Below, piece by piece: positions 1-6,158 of a DNA stretch of 8,997 bases. The notes under the pieces were generated by a model. The model was not told the DNA's origin. It worked only from the letters and a program-made list of their open reading frames with translations, and made no database searches. Origin of the DNA: PNKC01 sp038323265 (lineage in GTDB: Bacteria; Chloroflexota; Dehalococcoidia; Tepidiformales; Tepidiformaceae); contig JBBQGT010000124.1 in the NCBI GenBank assembly GCA_038323265.1, positions 1-8,997 of the forward strand. Reading direction: 5' to 3'. Each line of letters starts with the position of its first letter. Within the stretch, counting starts at the first letter, position 1. The translations under genes and the position numbers were made by a program.

Positions 1-31
1 AGGGATGGCGCGCAACAAGGGTCAGTGTAAG

Positions 32-56
32 CTCCCGTGAATCGAGCGGGAGGGAA
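32..56 (+). promoter_or_regulatory. Hairpin covering the Shine-Dalgarno of the MFS gene
   Basis: CTCCCG (32-37) pairs perfectly with CGGGAG (47-52) across a nine-base loop. The 3' arm contains most of the GGGAGG ribosome binding site for the GTG start at 60. If it folds in the mRNA, it would partly hide the site. There is no following T-run, so it does not look like a terminator. No convincing promoter was found in bases 1-59; TAAGCT at 28-33 is only a weak -10 candidate. Confidence 0.35.
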
Positions 57-59
57 CGC

Positions 60-1313
60 GTGACGGGCGTGGCGACAGTTGCCGTTCGGACTGAAGTTGA
101 GACGCCTGCCCGAGGGTTCAAATACCTGGTCGGCAGCGAAGGCATCTCCGTCGCTGGCGACTGGGTGCTTTTGACCGCCGCGGCAGTGACGGTCTTCAAG
201 GAGACCGGCTCGACGACGGCCGTGAGCATCATGCTCGGCCTTGCAGCCGTGCCGACCGTTTTTCTAGGCCCAATTGCCGGCGCCGTCGCAGACCGCTTTG
301 ACCGCCGCAAGGTCATGCTGCTCGCAGACATGCTGAGCGCCGTCGTGTTGCTCGCCTGCCTGGCAGGCGTGGCTGTGGGCTTGAAGCTCCCCGCCGTCTA
401 CCTGGCAGTTGCCGCCATTGGCGTGATCTCGACCTTCGACCGTCCTGCGAGTGAAGCCATACTCCCCCGGCTGGTGGCGCGAGATGGGCTAGGGCGGGCC
501 AACAGCAGCATCCGCTTCGCCACGCGGCTCGCGCAGATCGCCGGGCCAGCCGCGGCCAGCGGCCTGCTCAGTACCGGCGGGCTCTCGTTGGTGTTGGGCG
601 TCGACGCAGCCAGCTTCGTGTTCTCGGGGCTCCTTGTTTTGGGGATCGATGCCGCGGTCAGTCGACCGGTCGGTGACGGGGGCTCGCACTCTCCATTGCG
701 CGCGGCAGCGGCGGGTATCGCCTACGTGCGGGCTCGCGGACGGCTCCTGATGGTCATGCTTGCGATCGGCGTTGTCAGTCTCGTCGGTCCGGTAGTCAAT
801 GCCGGCACGATCACCCTGGTCTCGGAGGAATTACATCTCGCCGATAGCCGATACGGGATCTTGCTCGCCGTCGAAGGGGCGGGAGCTCTCCTGCTCGCCC
901 TGGCGTTCCTCGGGCTGGGAAAGCGGTTGAAACTCCTCCCTACCGGTGCTGGCGCGTTGATCGTCACTGGTGCATCCGCGATTCTCCTGGGGGTTTCCCC
1001 AAACCTGCTCTGGGCCAGCCTGGCGATGGCGCTGCAAGGCGCGGGGGTTGTTGGGCTACAGGTCGGCTTCGCGAGCTATCTCCAAAGTGAAGCGGAGGAC
1101 GCCTTTCGCGGCCGCGTCATGAGCCTCGTTGCGGTCGTCGCCTCCTTCGCCGCGCTTGTTGGGTTCGCAGGCGCCGGCCCACTCGTGGATATTGTCGGGG
1201 TGCGCACCGCCTTTGGTTTTGTCGGGGCCGTGATCATGGTCATTTCGGTGCCCGTAGTAGCCCTTGCCTTCCGCGTGGCACGGGCTGAGCGGACCCCTCC
1301 CGCCACAGCCTGA
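60..1313 (+). CDS. MFS transporter, efflux type (MFS_3 / EntS-like)
   Basis: This is a 417-residue integral membrane protein of the major facilitator superfamily, probably a proton-driven exporter of a small molecule in the cytoplasmic membrane. Hydrophobic segments fill nearly the whole length, consistent with 10-12 helices. The loop after the second helix carries the MFS motif A, GAVADRFDRRKVM (residues 74-86). FDRPASEAILPRLV (126-139), GRANSSIRFATRLAQIAGP (145-163) and FRGRVMSL (349-356) match the pattern of the enterobactin-exporter/MFS_3 branch, which includes siderophore and macrolide exporters. The GTG start is supported by a GGAGG Shine-Dalgarno at 49-53 with six bases spacing. That site lies in a small hairpin. 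The gene is followed after 52 bases by the CoA-transferase/hydrolase unit and may or may not be co-transcribed with it. The substrate is not identifiable. Confidence 0.9.
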   Translation: MTGVATVAVRTEVETPARGFKYLVGSEGISVAGDWVLLTAAAVTVFKETGSTTAVSIMLGLAAVPTVFLGPIAGAVADRFDRRKVMLLADMLSAVVLLACLAGVAVGLKLPAVYLAVAAIGVISTFDRPASEAILPRLVARDGLGRANSSIRFATRLAQIAGPAAASGLLSTGGLSLVLGVDAASFVFSGLLVLGIDAAVSRPVGDGGSHSPLRAAAAGIAYVRARGRLLMVMLAIGVVSLVGPVVNAGTITLVSEELHLADSRYGILLAVEGAGALLLALAFLGLGKRLKLLPTGAGALIVTGASAILLGVSPNLLWASLAMALQGAGVVGLQVGFASYLQSEAEDAFRGRVMSLVAVVASFAALVGFAGAGPLVDIVGVRTAFGFVGAVIMVISVPVVALAFRVARAERTPPATA

Positions 1314-1339
1314 CACTGCCCGCCAGCTTGCGGTACAGT
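1310..1339 (+). promoter_or_regulatory. Possible promoter for the CoA-transferase/hydrolase operon
   Basis: CTGACA (1310-1315, five of six matches to TTGACA) and TACAGT (1334-1339, four of six to TATAAT) are separated by 18 bases. They sit at the very end of the transporter gene, just upstream of the first CoA-transferase start. A start site near 1346 would leave a leader of about 20 bases with its Shine-Dalgarno. The -10 and its flank, GTACAGTCGCCC, nearly match the GTACAATCGCCC before the DUF429 gene at 8493. The match was found by eye only. Confidence 0.4.
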
Positions 1340-1354
1340 CGCCCAATACCCCGC

Positions 1355-1359
1355 AGGAG
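1355..1359 (+). promoter_or_regulatory. Shine-Dalgarno that sets the TTG start of the first CoA-transferase
   Basis: AGGAG lies six bases before TTG at 1366. The open frame itself runs back to 1264 inside the transporter gene, but those 34 extra codons have no family resemblance. Family homology (LEGLTVLDL) begins right after the TTG. An in-frame TTG at 1360 is too close to the site to be used. Confidence 0.7.
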
Positions 1360-1365
1360 TTGGCA

Positions 1366-2568
1366 TTGGACGCACTCGAAGGGCTTACGGTGCTCGATCT
1401 GACCTCGCACATCGCCGGCCCGTACAGCACCAAGCTGCTCGCCGATTTAGGCGCACGCGTGATCAAGGTCGAACCTCCGGGAGGCGACTCCGCGCGAAGG
1501 CTCGGCCCCTTCCTGGGCGACGAGCCAGGCCAGGAACGCAGCGGGACCTATCAGTTCCTCAACACCAACAAGGAGTCAGTAGTCCTCAACCTGGCAACGA
1601 ACGACGGGCGCGAAGCCGCCTACAGGGTGGCGGCGATGTGCCAGCTCGTGGTAGCCGGGTTTTCGCCACGTCAATCAGAAAATCTTGGTCTCACCTACGA
1701 ACAGCTCCGGGCGCGCACCGACGCCTGTGTTGTGGAAATTACGAACTTCGGTTCGAGCGGCCCGTACCGCGACTACCAGCTTTCGGACACCGTCCTCTTC
1801 GCGATGGGCGGTGAAATGTACAGCCACGGCACACTGGATAGGGCCCCACTCAAGCTGGGCGGCACCGCGGCCCTCTTGCAGTCGGGAGCAATGGGTGCGC
1901 TGGCTGCGATGGGCGCAGTGCACGCCCAAGAGGTCCACGGCATCAGCCAGCGCGTAGAGCTCGCGCTTTTCGACACGCAGATCAACAGCATCGACCGCCG
2001 CAGCGCAGCGATTCTCGGCTTTCGCTTCTCCGGCCGCGTGCAGCAGCGCGCGCCGGGGAGCGGCGCGGGCATTGCCGGCGGCATCTACCCCACTGCCGAT
2101 GGCTACGTCGAAGTGACCGCCTCTTTCGGCAACTACTGGCAACGGTTTGTTGAGATGATCGACGACGACGCCTTGCGCGACCCCAAGTGGCTGGACCCCA
2201 TGACCGCCATGAATCCCGCTGCGAAAGAGGAAGTGGATGGCATCGTCTACCCGTGGATGCTCTCGCGGACGAAACAGGAAGTCTGGACCGAAGCACGCCG
2301 CGCCCACGCAATGGTCGCCCCGCTCTTCAACGCCAGCGATGTCTTCAACGACGCTGTATTCCGTGAACGCGGCCTGTGGATCGAAGTGGAACACAAACTG
2401 CTCGGCAAGTTCCCAATGCTTGGGAGGCCGTACATCTTCGAAAAAACGCCCTGGCGCTTGCGCCAGCCCGCGCCGATGCTCGGCCAGCACACCGATGCAC
2501 TGCTCGCCGAGGCTGGCTACAGCCGCGCCGAAATCGCCACCATGCGTCAGTCGGGCGTCGCCGCTTGA
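1366..2568 (+). CDS. CaiB/BaiF family (family III) CoA-transferase, subunit with catalytic Asp
   Basis: This cytoplasmic enzyme of 400 residues is the usual length for a family III CoA-transferase. These enzymes move CoA from one acyl-CoA to a free carboxylic acid through an active-site aspartate; relatives are carnitine CoA-transferase (CaiB), formyl-CoA transferase (Frc), benzylsuccinate CoA-transferase (BbsEF) and alpha-methylacyl-CoA racemase. Seen here are the N-terminal GLTVLDLTSHIAGPY (6-20), ADLGARVIKVEPPGGD (26-41), NTNKESVVLNL (66-76) and QRVELALFDTQ (195-205). The last aligns by eye with the Frc segment around its catalytic Asp169, making D203 the likely catalytic residue. The C-terminal region has the family's PMLGQHTDALLAE ending. 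The start is TTG (see the site at 1355). The stop codon overlaps the TTG start of the next gene (TTGA, 2565-2568), so the two are probably made together. A dehydratase or racemase role cannot be excluded, and the substrate is unknown. Confidence 0.88.
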   Translation: MDALEGLTVLDLTSHIAGPYSTKLLADLGARVIKVEPPGGDSARRLGPFLGDEPGQERSGTYQFLNTNKESVVLNLATNDGREAAYRVAAMCQLVVAGFSPRQSENLGLTYEQLRARTDACVVEITNFGSSGPYRDYQLSDTVLFAMGGEMYSHGTLDRAPLKLGGTAALLQSGAMGALAAMGAVHAQEVHGISQRVELALFDTQINSIDRRSAAILGFRFSGRVQQRAPGSGAGIAGGIYPTADGYVEVTASFGNYWQRFVEMIDDDALRDPKWLDPMTAMNPAAKEEVDGIVYPWMLSRTKQEVWTEARRAHAMVAPLFNASDVFNDAVFRERGLWIEVEHKLLGKFPMLGRPYIFEKTPWRLRQPAPMLGQHTDALLAEAGYSRAEIATMRQSGVAA

Positions 2569-3884
2569 GCGCCAACCTGCCGCTCGCCGGCGTACGAATC
2601 TGCGACTTCAGCGCCGTCTGGGCTGGCCAATCGGCCACCATGTACCTGGCGGATATGGGAGCGGAGTGTATCAAGGTCGAGAACCCGTTCATCTGGAACC
2701 CAATGACGCGCGCCGCTTCGCCGCGCATCACCGCTGCGATGGCCGCAGTACTCCCGCCGTGGATCGCCGGACATCCGAACAGCGACCCGGGCCCACGCCC
2801 ATGGAACAACAGCCCGGCGTTCATCCAGGTGCTCCGCAACAAGAAGTCGTTCACGGTCGATAGCCGCCGGCCCGAAGGTCTGGAAATCGTCAAGGCGCTG
2901 CTTCGCATCAGCGATGTCGTAGCCGAAAACCTCGCCCTCGGCACCCTCGAGAAACTCGGGCTCGATGACGACGCGATCCGCCGTGAGCGGCCAGACGCCA
3001 TCATCCTCCACATGCCGGCGTTCGGGCGGTCCGGGGCCTACGTTGAGGGACGCGGCTACGGTGCGCACATCGATAGCGTCGCCGGTTCTACGGTGCTCCG
3101 AGGGTACGCCGACACGGCGCCCGGCGACAACGTGCAGATATTCGCAGGCGATTTTTGGGGCGGTGCGCACGGATCCTTCGCGGTGATGGCCGCCCTTCGG
3201 CACCGCCGCCGTACCGGAGAGGGTCAGGTGATCGAGTTGGCCCAGGCCGAGAGCACCGCACAGATGTTCCCGCAATCGGCGCTTGATGCTGCCTGGAACG
3301 GGCGAGACGCCGTCTCCGTCGGGAACCGAAGTATCGAAGGCTTCGTGCCGAACGGCACCTTTCGCTGCAAGGGCGACGACCGCTGGATCGCGATCAGCTG
3401 CCGCGACGATGCGGAATGGACTGCGCTGGTCCAGACCATTGGAAGCCCCCCGTGGGCCCTTCGCAGCGAATTGTCGTCGTTGGCCGGACGCGCGGCGGCC
3501 GAAGACGAGATCGAGGAACGGCTTGCCGAATGGACCGCGGGCCAGGGCTCGTACGACTTGTTCCACTGCCTCCAGTCTGCGGGCGTGACCGCTGGACCCG
3601 TAATGAATGCCCGGGACGCCGCCGAAGACCCGCACCTTCGCGAGACCGGCGCTTGGACGCTCCTGCCCGCGACCGCTGACTACCCCGAAACAGATTTTGG
3701 CGCACCTCCCTACCGGTTCGAGAAGTCAGACGTGGGCATTCGCTCATCTCCCGCGCTCTTCGGCGAACATAACGACTACGTCTACCGCGAACTGCTCGGC
3801 CTCAGCGACGAAGAGTTCGAACGCCTTCAGGCGGCCGGCCATATTGCAACGACTTACGACCCTGATGTGGTGGCGCGAGCGTGA
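2565..3884 (+). CDS. CaiB/BaiF family CoA-transferase, second subunit with Glu at the catalytic position
   Basis: This 439-residue protein belongs to the same family as the preceding one but is only distantly similar. It shows LAGVRICDFSAVWAG (7-21), YLADMGAECIKVENP (27-41), RNKKSFTVD (91-99) and the catalytic-region segment GQVIELAQAES (220-230). Aligned with the first protein's QRVELALFDT, the catalytic Asp is replaced by Glu (E229); this variant recurs within the family, so it need not mean loss of activity. Between the KVE and NKK motifs it has about 20 more residues than its neighbour, in a Pro-rich stretch at about 43-86. The TTG start overlaps the previous stop. No good Shine-Dalgarno is visible and the next in-frame ATG (2640) would remove conserved N-terminal sequence, so re-initiation by terminating ribosomes is likely. 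The stop overlaps the hydrolase start (GTGA, 3881-3884). A heteromer with the first protein, as in BbsEF, is inferred. Confidence 0.86.
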   Translation: MSANLPLAGVRICDFSAVWAGQSATMYLADMGAECIKVENPFIWNPMTRAASPRITAAMAAVLPPWIAGHPNSDPGPRPWNNSPAFIQVLRNKKSFTVDSRRPEGLEIVKALLRISDVVAENLALGTLEKLGLDDDAIRRERPDAIILHMPAFGRSGAYVEGRGYGAHIDSVAGSTVLRGYADTAPGDNVQIFAGDFWGGAHGSFAVMAALRHRRRTGEGQVIELAQAESTAQMFPQSALDAAWNGRDAVSVGNRSIEGFVPNGTFRCKGDDRWIAISCRDDAEWTALVQTIGSPPWALRSELSSLAGRAAAEDEIEERLAEWTAGQGSYDLFHCLQSAGVTAGPVMNARDAAEDPHLRETGAWTLLPATADYPETDFGAPPYRFEKSDVGIRSSPALFGEHNDYVYRELLGLSDEEFERLQAAGHIATTYDPDVVARA

Positions 3885-4849
3885 TCGCCGGCGCGGAACG
3901 GCTGATGTTGGCACCGAACGGCGTCGAGCTTGAGACCTTCGTTGCGGGACAGGGTAGCCCCATCGTGCTCTGCCACGGATTCCCCGAGCTCGCCTATTCG
4001 TGGCGCCACCAGGTAGCGCCATTGGTTGACGCCGGCTACCGCGTGATTGTGCCGAATCAGCGTGGCTTCGGGGCCAGCAGCGCTCCGCAGGAGATCGAGG
4101 CCTACGACCTGGACTCGCTCGCGGGCGACATTGTGGGACTCCTCGACGCGCTGGGTGAGGAGCGCGCGGTCCTTATCGGACACGACTGGGGCGCGCCTGT
4201 GGTCTGGCACACCGCCCTGCGCCACCCGCATCGCGTGCTCGCGGTCGCCTCACTTTCCGTGCCACACGCCAAGCGCGGCCCCGTGTCACCGCTCCAAGGG
4301 ATGCGCGCAGCGGCTGGGCCGGGCTTCATCCACTACGTCGACTACTTTCAATCGCCAGGGGTGGTGGAAGCGGAGTTCGAACAGGACGTGCGCTCCGGCC
4401 TGCTTGGCTTCATGTGGTCGATCTCCGGCGACGTGCCGAAAGACGAGCGGTTCCGGCCCATCCCTGCGGGCGGGCGATTCATCGATTCGGTCACCGTCCC
4501 GAAGCTGCTCCCCCCGTGGCTGAGCGAAGAAGACCTCTCGGTCTACGTCGACGCGTTCGAGGCTTCGGGCTTTCGCGGTGGCCTGAACTGGTACCGCAAT
4601 GTGACGCGAAACTGGGAACGGTCAGCCGACCTGGCGGATGCGCACGTCTCGCAGCCTGCGCTTTTCATCTCGGGCTCTCGCGACCCCGCGCGCAATCCCG
4701 CAGCGATCGAGCGGCTACCGGAGGTTGTGCCGAACCTGGTGGCCTCACACATCCTCGACGGTTGTGGGCATTGGACGCAGCAGGAACGCCCGCAGGAGGT
4801 GACTCGCCTCTTACTGGAGTGGCTGCAGACACTTGGCCACGGAAGCTAA
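3881..4849 (+). CDS. Alpha/beta-hydrolase, epoxide hydrolase type
   Basis: This 322-residue protein is a probable soluble epoxide hydrolase, which opens an epoxide to a diol via a covalent ester on Asp followed by hydrolysis. Visible features are the oxyanion motif HGFPE (32-36), the nucleophile elbow GHDWGA (100-105, nucleophile D102), lid tyrosines in HYVDYF (151-156; Y152 or Y155) and FRGGLNWYRN (231-240; Y238), the acid D268 in SGSRDP, and the catalytic H297 in GCGHWTQQERP. HGFPE plus two lid tyrosines favours epoxide hydrolase over haloalkane dehalogenase. The GTG start overlaps the previous stop by four bases, indicating translational coupling. An alternative ATG at 3905 also keeps the whole domain. 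Its coupling to the CoA-transferases suggests that the epoxide arises in the same pathway, but no monooxygenase gene is present in the window. The gene ends 11 bases from the converging cinA end, with no terminator between. Confidence 0.9.
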   Translation: MIAGAERLMLAPNGVELETFVAGQGSPIVLCHGFPELAYSWRHQVAPLVDAGYRVIVPNQRGFGASSAPQEIEAYDLDSLAGDIVGLLDALGEERAVLIGHDWGAPVVWHTALRHPHRVLAVASLSVPHAKRGPVSPLQGMRAAAGPGFIHYVDYFQSPGVVEAEFEQDVRSGLLGFMWSISGDVPKDERFRPIPAGGRFIDSVTVPKLLPPWLSEEDLSVYVDAFEASGFRGGLNWYRNVTRNWERSADLADAHVSQPALFISGSRDPARNPAAIERLPEVVPNLVASHILDGCGHWTQQERPQEVTRLLLEWLQTLGHGS

Positions 4850-4860
4850 AACGGAGGAAC

Positions 4861-6099
4861 TCATTTCGCCTCGCCCAGCAGCGCTCGCCGAAGCAAGAGC
4901 AATGCCGTGGTTACCGCCCGCCGCTTCACGGCGGCACGCCCGCTGTTCATCGTGATTGAAAGCGAGTGCTCCGTTCCCTCCGGGGTTGCAACGCCAATGT
5001 GCACGGTACCGGATGCCACGCCATCGACCGCGTCTTCTCCGGCGACGCCCGTAATCCCGATTCCATAATCCGAGCCAAGCCGCTCGCGCACGGTCCGGGC
5101 CATCGCCTTCGCGGTTTCGGGCGAGACCACACCAAACTCTTCGATCACTTTCAGAGGCACGCCGGCGTCGATCTTCTGTTGCGTTTGGTAAGTGACCAGG
5201 CCGCCCTTGTAGTACTCGGATGCTCCGGGGACATCTGTGAGGACGCTGGCCAGCAAGCCGCCCGTGACTGACTCCATGGTCGCGAGCGTTGTGCGGCGCT
5301 CATGCATCTGATCGGCGATGTAGCCTTCCATGGTGTCCTCATCGCGCCCCCAGATGGCGCTACCGAAGAGGGCAACCATCTCCTGTTCGACCGGACGAAT
5401 CAGATTCCATGCTTCTTCGCGGGTGGCGCCTTTTGCGCCGATCCGCAGGTGGACGCCATCCGCACGGGCGTAGGTGCCTATGCCAATGCCGGGTGTGTCG
5501 TAGAGGGGCTTCGCCATCTCATCGACAGTGCCTTCGCCAATGCCCACAGTCTTGATCGTGAGCGTGACAAGCACCTGGCCATCGGAGCGCAGGTCGAGCT
5601 CTGGCTTCACTTCGTTCGTCCACATGCGCTCCATTTCGGGCGGGACACCGGGCATGGAAAGGATGACCCGGCCGTCGCGTTCCACCCACCAGCCTGGCGC
5701 CGTACCGCGAGGGTTCGCGATCGCTCTGGCACTCGGGATCAGCCATGCCTGTTTCACATTCGATTCGGGCATGGGGTAGCCGCGGCCAGCGAAAAATGCC
5801 CGCAGCCGCGCCTCAAGCTCAGGGTCCACCGAAGGCGTTTCGCCCAGCAGCGCTGAGATGCCTTCGCGAGTCATGTCGTCCGCCGTTGGGCCGAGCCCGC
5901 CGGTGGTGATGATCAGATCCGAACGTCCCCACGCCCGCTGAAAGACATCACTGATGCGACCCACGTTGTCGCCCACAACGGACTTGTAGAGCAGATCGAT
6001 GCCCAGCTCCGGCAATTGGCGCGCGATGTACGCGCTGTTCGTATCGATGATCTCGCCGAGCAAGATCTCTGTGCCGATGGCGATGATTTCCGCTTTCAT
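4861..6099 (-). CDS. cinA: CinA family protein: MoCF-type N-domain plus PncC-type nicotinamide-nucleotide amidase C-domain
   Basis: This 412-residue, full-length two-domain CinA is cytoplasmic. In the family the N-domain (COG1058) has ADP-ribose pyrophosphatase activity and the C-domain deamidates nicotinamide mononucleotide, both in pyridine-nucleotide recycling. The N-domain shows MKAEIIAIGTEILLGEIIDT at the start, TTGGLGPTADD (65-75), GTAPGWW (132-138) and MPGVPPEM (149-156). The C-domain begins near 260 with LATMESVTGGLLAS (272-285), GGLVTYQTQQK (299-309), VVSPETAKAMA (324-334) and TGVAGEDA (350-357). Compared with the usual ESCTGG, VTYSNEAK and GIAGPGG it has Val for Cys and alters the Pro-Gly-Gly loop, so its amidase activity is less certain; the Ser and Lys are kept. 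The open frame extends back to 6414, but family homology begins at the ATG at 6099. A promoter eight bases upstream suggests a leaderless or nearly leaderless mRNA. Confidence 0.93.
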   Translation of the reverse strand: MKAEIIAIGTEILLGEIIDTNSAYIARQLPELGIDLLYKSVVGDNVGRISDVFQRAWGRSDLIITTGGLGPTADDMTREGISALLGETPSVDPELEARLRAFFAGRGYPMPESNVKQAWLIPSARAIANPRGTAPGWWVERDGRVILSMPGVPPEMERMWTNEVKPELDLRSDGQVLVTLTIKTVGIGEGTVDEMAKPLYDTPGIGIGTYARADGVHLRIGAKGATREEAWNLIRPVEQEMVALFGSAIWGRDEDTMEGYIADQMHERRTTLATMESVTGGLLASVLTDVPGASEYYKGGLVTYQTQQKIDAGVPLKVIEEFGVVSPETAKAMARTVRERLGSDYGIGITGVAGEDAVDGVASGTVHIGVATPEGTEHSLSITMNSGRAAVKRRAVTTALLLLRRALLGEAK

Positions 6100-6120
6100 T
6101 GCAGCCGAGTCTAGGCTGCA
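6100..6120. repeat. Perfect inverted repeat in the cinA/ubiA-like divergent region
   Basis: TGCAGCC (6100-6106) and GGCTGCA (6114-6120) are exact reverse complements around a seven-base centre that contains the cinA -10 box. It abuts the cinA start codon. It could be an operator for a dimeric regulator; as RNA it would not be transcribed in full if cinA is leaderless. Confidence 0.45.
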
Positions 6121-6136
6121 CAGCGGCGGCTGTGAA
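6108..6136 (-). promoter_or_regulatory. Promoter of cinA
   Basis: Read on the minus strand, TTCACA (6136-6131, five of six to TTGACA) is followed after 17 bases by TAGACT (6113-6108, four of six to TATAAT), then by eight bases to the cinA ATG at 6099. Transcription would begin at or within a base or two of the start codon, and no Shine-Dalgarno is visible. The -10 box lies in the middle of an inverted repeat. Confidence 0.55.
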
Positions 6137-6145
6137 ATCAGCGGA

Positions 6146-6151
6146 TACACT
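6146..6151 (+). promoter_or_regulatory. -10 box of the UbiA-like gene (leaderless)
   Basis: TACACT ends seven bases before the GTG at 6159, the distance expected if transcription starts at the first base of the start codon. No -35 box is recognisable upstream, and there is no Shine-Dalgarno for this GTG, which supports a leaderless transcript. Confidence 0.45.
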
Positions 6152-6158
6152 GCGGGGC

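Noticed and set aside
1675..2490. Minus-strand open frame of 271 codons opposite the first CoA-transferase
   Set aside because: Same cause: a codon-bias shadow with no recognisable motifs.
2547..3635. Long minus-strand open frame (362 codons) opposite the second CoA-transferase
   Set aside because: It lies wholly antisense to a gene with clear family motifs and resembles no family; it arises from high GC at third codon positions.
4851..4860. Good Shine-Dalgarno-like sequence CGGAGGAAC after the hydrolase stop
   Set aside because: No start codon follows at a proper distance on the plus strand, and the sequence downstream is the conserved 3' end of cinA on the other strand.
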